Shown here: one piece after another, positions 62,938-64,000 of the stretch | How the letters are laid out: each line of letters begins with the position of its first letter | Numbering within the stretch: position 1 is the stretch's first letter | Assembly: GCA_031402955.1 (NCBI GenBank) | Contig: JANNSS010000043.1 | Location: 1-64,000, forward strand | DNA from: Opimibacter sp031402955 | GTDB lineage: Bacteria; Bacteroidota; Bacteroidia; Chitinophagales; Saprospiraceae | Direction of reading: 5' to 3' | DNA length: 64,000 nt | Program-made: the position numbers and the translations under genes | Notes under the pieces: model-generated | Databases searched by the model: none | Told to the model about the DNA's origin: nothing | What the model saw: only the letters and a program-made list of their open reading frames with translations

Positions 62938-63256
62938 ATGGGGAAAGGCTTAGGGGCTTAGGAGCTTAGAAGTTTAAATGATCTAAGAGGGATAAAAGGA
63001 GCAAAGGATGAATGGAGCAAGAGGATAGTTAAACTGCGGCTATGTGACTCCTGCTACAAACGATAACTCTTTTGGTGGAATCTTCGATCTCCGTAAAAAG
63101 AAATATGGGGGATTCAAACCCTTAAATTCTTAAGAGGCGACATGAAGGAGAAAAGTGAACAAAGGGAAAATTTAACTGCGCCTCTGCGTCTCTGCGCGAA
63201 AATAAATACGGAGAACTTTAATACTTTAGTACTCATTGCGGGAGTAAACTCAGCAA
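62938..63256. repeat. Gene-free 319-bp stretch with several short repeats
   Basis: No gene. It holds three CTTAGG-type octamers (about 62948-62972), a CTCTGCGTCTCTGCGCG word (63182-63198) of a form I recall between genes of many environmental bacteria, and TTGCGGGAGTAAACTCAGCAA (63236-63256). The last resembles a decayed copy of the palindrome at 33117-33140. It lies between convergent genes. Confidence 0.65.
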
Positions 63257-63826
63257 TTAAAGTTCGATAAAATTCCTAATCATTGTTTTGCCATCCGGGG
63301 TGAGGATAGATTCCGGATGAAACTGCACACCATGTGTGGAATGCGACATATGCCGGCAAGCCATAATATTCCCAAACTGGTCTGTTGCTGTGATCAATAA
63401 TGGGTCAGGAAGAAAGTCCGGATCACAAACCCAGCTATGATACCTGCCTGCTAAAAAAGGATTTGAGATGCCTTTAAAAACAACATCATCCGAATCGATC
63501 ATACTGACCATGGAGGAAACACCGTGTTGAACAACTGGCAGGTTGAAAAGTCTTCCACCAAAAGCTTCATAAATAGCCTGTAATCCAAGACAAATTCCCA
63601 GGATGGGTACTTTTCCTGAATAATGATTGATGACAGGAATTATTTTTCCGGCTTTTGCGGGTAAACCAGGCCCTGGGGAAATGACAATCTTTTCAAACGA
63701 ATCAAGATCCTTCAATTCGAAAGCGTCATTTTTAAAGATGGTCAGTCTGACCCCAACCTGTTCTTTTATGTATTGAGCCAGATTGTAGGTAAAGGAATCA
63801 TAATTATCCATGAGCACAATCTCCAT
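63257..63826 (-). CDS. trpG: Glutamine amidotransferase of anthranilate/aminodeoxychorismate synthase
   Basis: A 189-residue class I amidotransferase. Catalytic triad Cys79 (GICLGLQ), His170 and Glu172 (VQFHPESI) is complete, with the opening DNYDSFTYNL typical of TrpG/PabA. It hydrolyses glutamine and passes ammonia to TrpE or PabB. No other trp or pab gene is in the window, so tryptophan versus folate use cannot be decided. The symbol trpG is tentative. Confidence 0.93.
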   Translation of the reverse strand: MEIVLMDNYDSFTYNLAQYIKEQVGVRLTIFKNDAFELKDLDSFEKIVISPGPGLPAKAGKIIPVINHYSGKVPILGICLGLQAIYEAFGGRLFNLPVVQHGVSSMVSMIDSDDVVFKGISNPFLAGRYHSWVCDPDFLPDPLLITATDQFGNIMACRHMSHSTHGVQFHPESILTPDGKTMIRNFIEL

Positions 63827-63953
63827 ACTTGTTTCTGATCTTTAACAATCCAGCTGTAACCATCTTATAATGAATGCTATATCTATAAGGGCTTCAGTCT
63901 GAGATTCTTTTACATATTAATCGTTACAGACAAAGATTATTCAATTTTACCGC

Positions 63954-63985
63954 TTGAAAATGAAAAAATAAAAATTGTATATTTG
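63954..63985 (+). promoter_or_regulatory. Promoter pointing out of the window (TTG, N21, TATATTTG)
   Basis: A -33 TTG (63954-63956) and -7 TATATTTG (63978-63985) with 21-bp spacing. The sequence that follows, CCGTCCGTTTA, also follows the tRNA-His promoter at 40242. The gene it serves begins beyond base 64000; a tRNA or other stable RNA is possible. Confidence 0.5.
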
Positions 63986-64000
63986 CCGTCCGTTTAGATG

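Overview
This 64 kb window looks like a chromosomal segment of a Bacteroidota bacterium, most likely of the Saprospiria or a related environmental lineage. The evidence is: C-terminal type IX secretion (T9SS) sorting domains on three large exported proteins; a short housekeeping sigma factor without region 1.1; -7 promoter boxes of the TAnnTTTG type in front of many genes; families common in this phylum (DUF4252, DUF4369/TlpA, START-like, FecR/ECF pairs, LemA with DUF2207, a fold III arginine decarboxylase); and almost no Shine-Dalgarno sequences. There is no phage, integrase, transposase, CRISPR array or rRNA. One tRNA (His) is present. Taxonomy is inferred from family content, not from a database search.

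Layout. 0-5 kb: pdhB, an ftsX-like gene, a TlpA-like lipid-envelope thioredoxin and a DUF697/SHOCT protein, separated by striking 7-, 8- and 15-bp tandem arrays. 5-11 kb: a single 2025-residue alpha-2-macroglobulin-type lipoprotein. 11-16.8 kb: FAD oxidoreductase, YjbR and SCP2 proteins, fmt, a tandem peptide-type ABC ATPase and a SPOR protein. 17-23 kb: secreted subtilase, 3-hydroxyacyl-CoA dehydrogenase, DUF2207/LemA. 23-29 kb: BadF-type kinase, pfkA, cutA, prfB (with an intact +1 programmed frameshift), FKBP lipoprotein, nrnA, ndk. 29-33 kb: glycosyltransferase, WbqC, dynamin-like GTPase, then a palindromic repeat cluster. 33-40 kb: two ECF sigma/anti-sigma modules on either side of rpoD, with DUF4252, START-like and FNR-type flavoprotein genes. 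40-50 kb: tRNA-His, folC, M28 peptidase, tandem Usp, a secreted pentaheme cytochrome whose stop codon abuts that of a convergent FG-GAP/UnbV protein, and a methyltransferase. 50-60 kb: a fused E1 alpha-beta 2-oxoacid dehydrogenase, an IscA-type protein and cysteine desulfurase, a methylmalonyl-CoA mutase small subunit, meaB, M23 peptidase, peroxiredoxin, sulfurtransferase. 60-64 kb: arginine decarboxylase and a deoxyhypusine synthase-like enzyme (polyamine metabolism), repeats, trpG/pabA, and a promoter pointing out of the window.

Most of the window is ordinary core metabolism and envelope biology. The parts most worth a second look are: the intergenic tandem arrays, which sit mainly where genes converge; the REP-like palindromes; the prfB frameshift with its Shine-Dalgarno-like stimulator in a genome otherwise poor in such sequences; the secreted cytochrome/UnbV pair; the WbqC-dynamin overlap; and the bacterial deoxyhypusine synthase homologue beside arginine decarboxylase. 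I found no single locus that I can honestly call a new defence or biosynthetic system.
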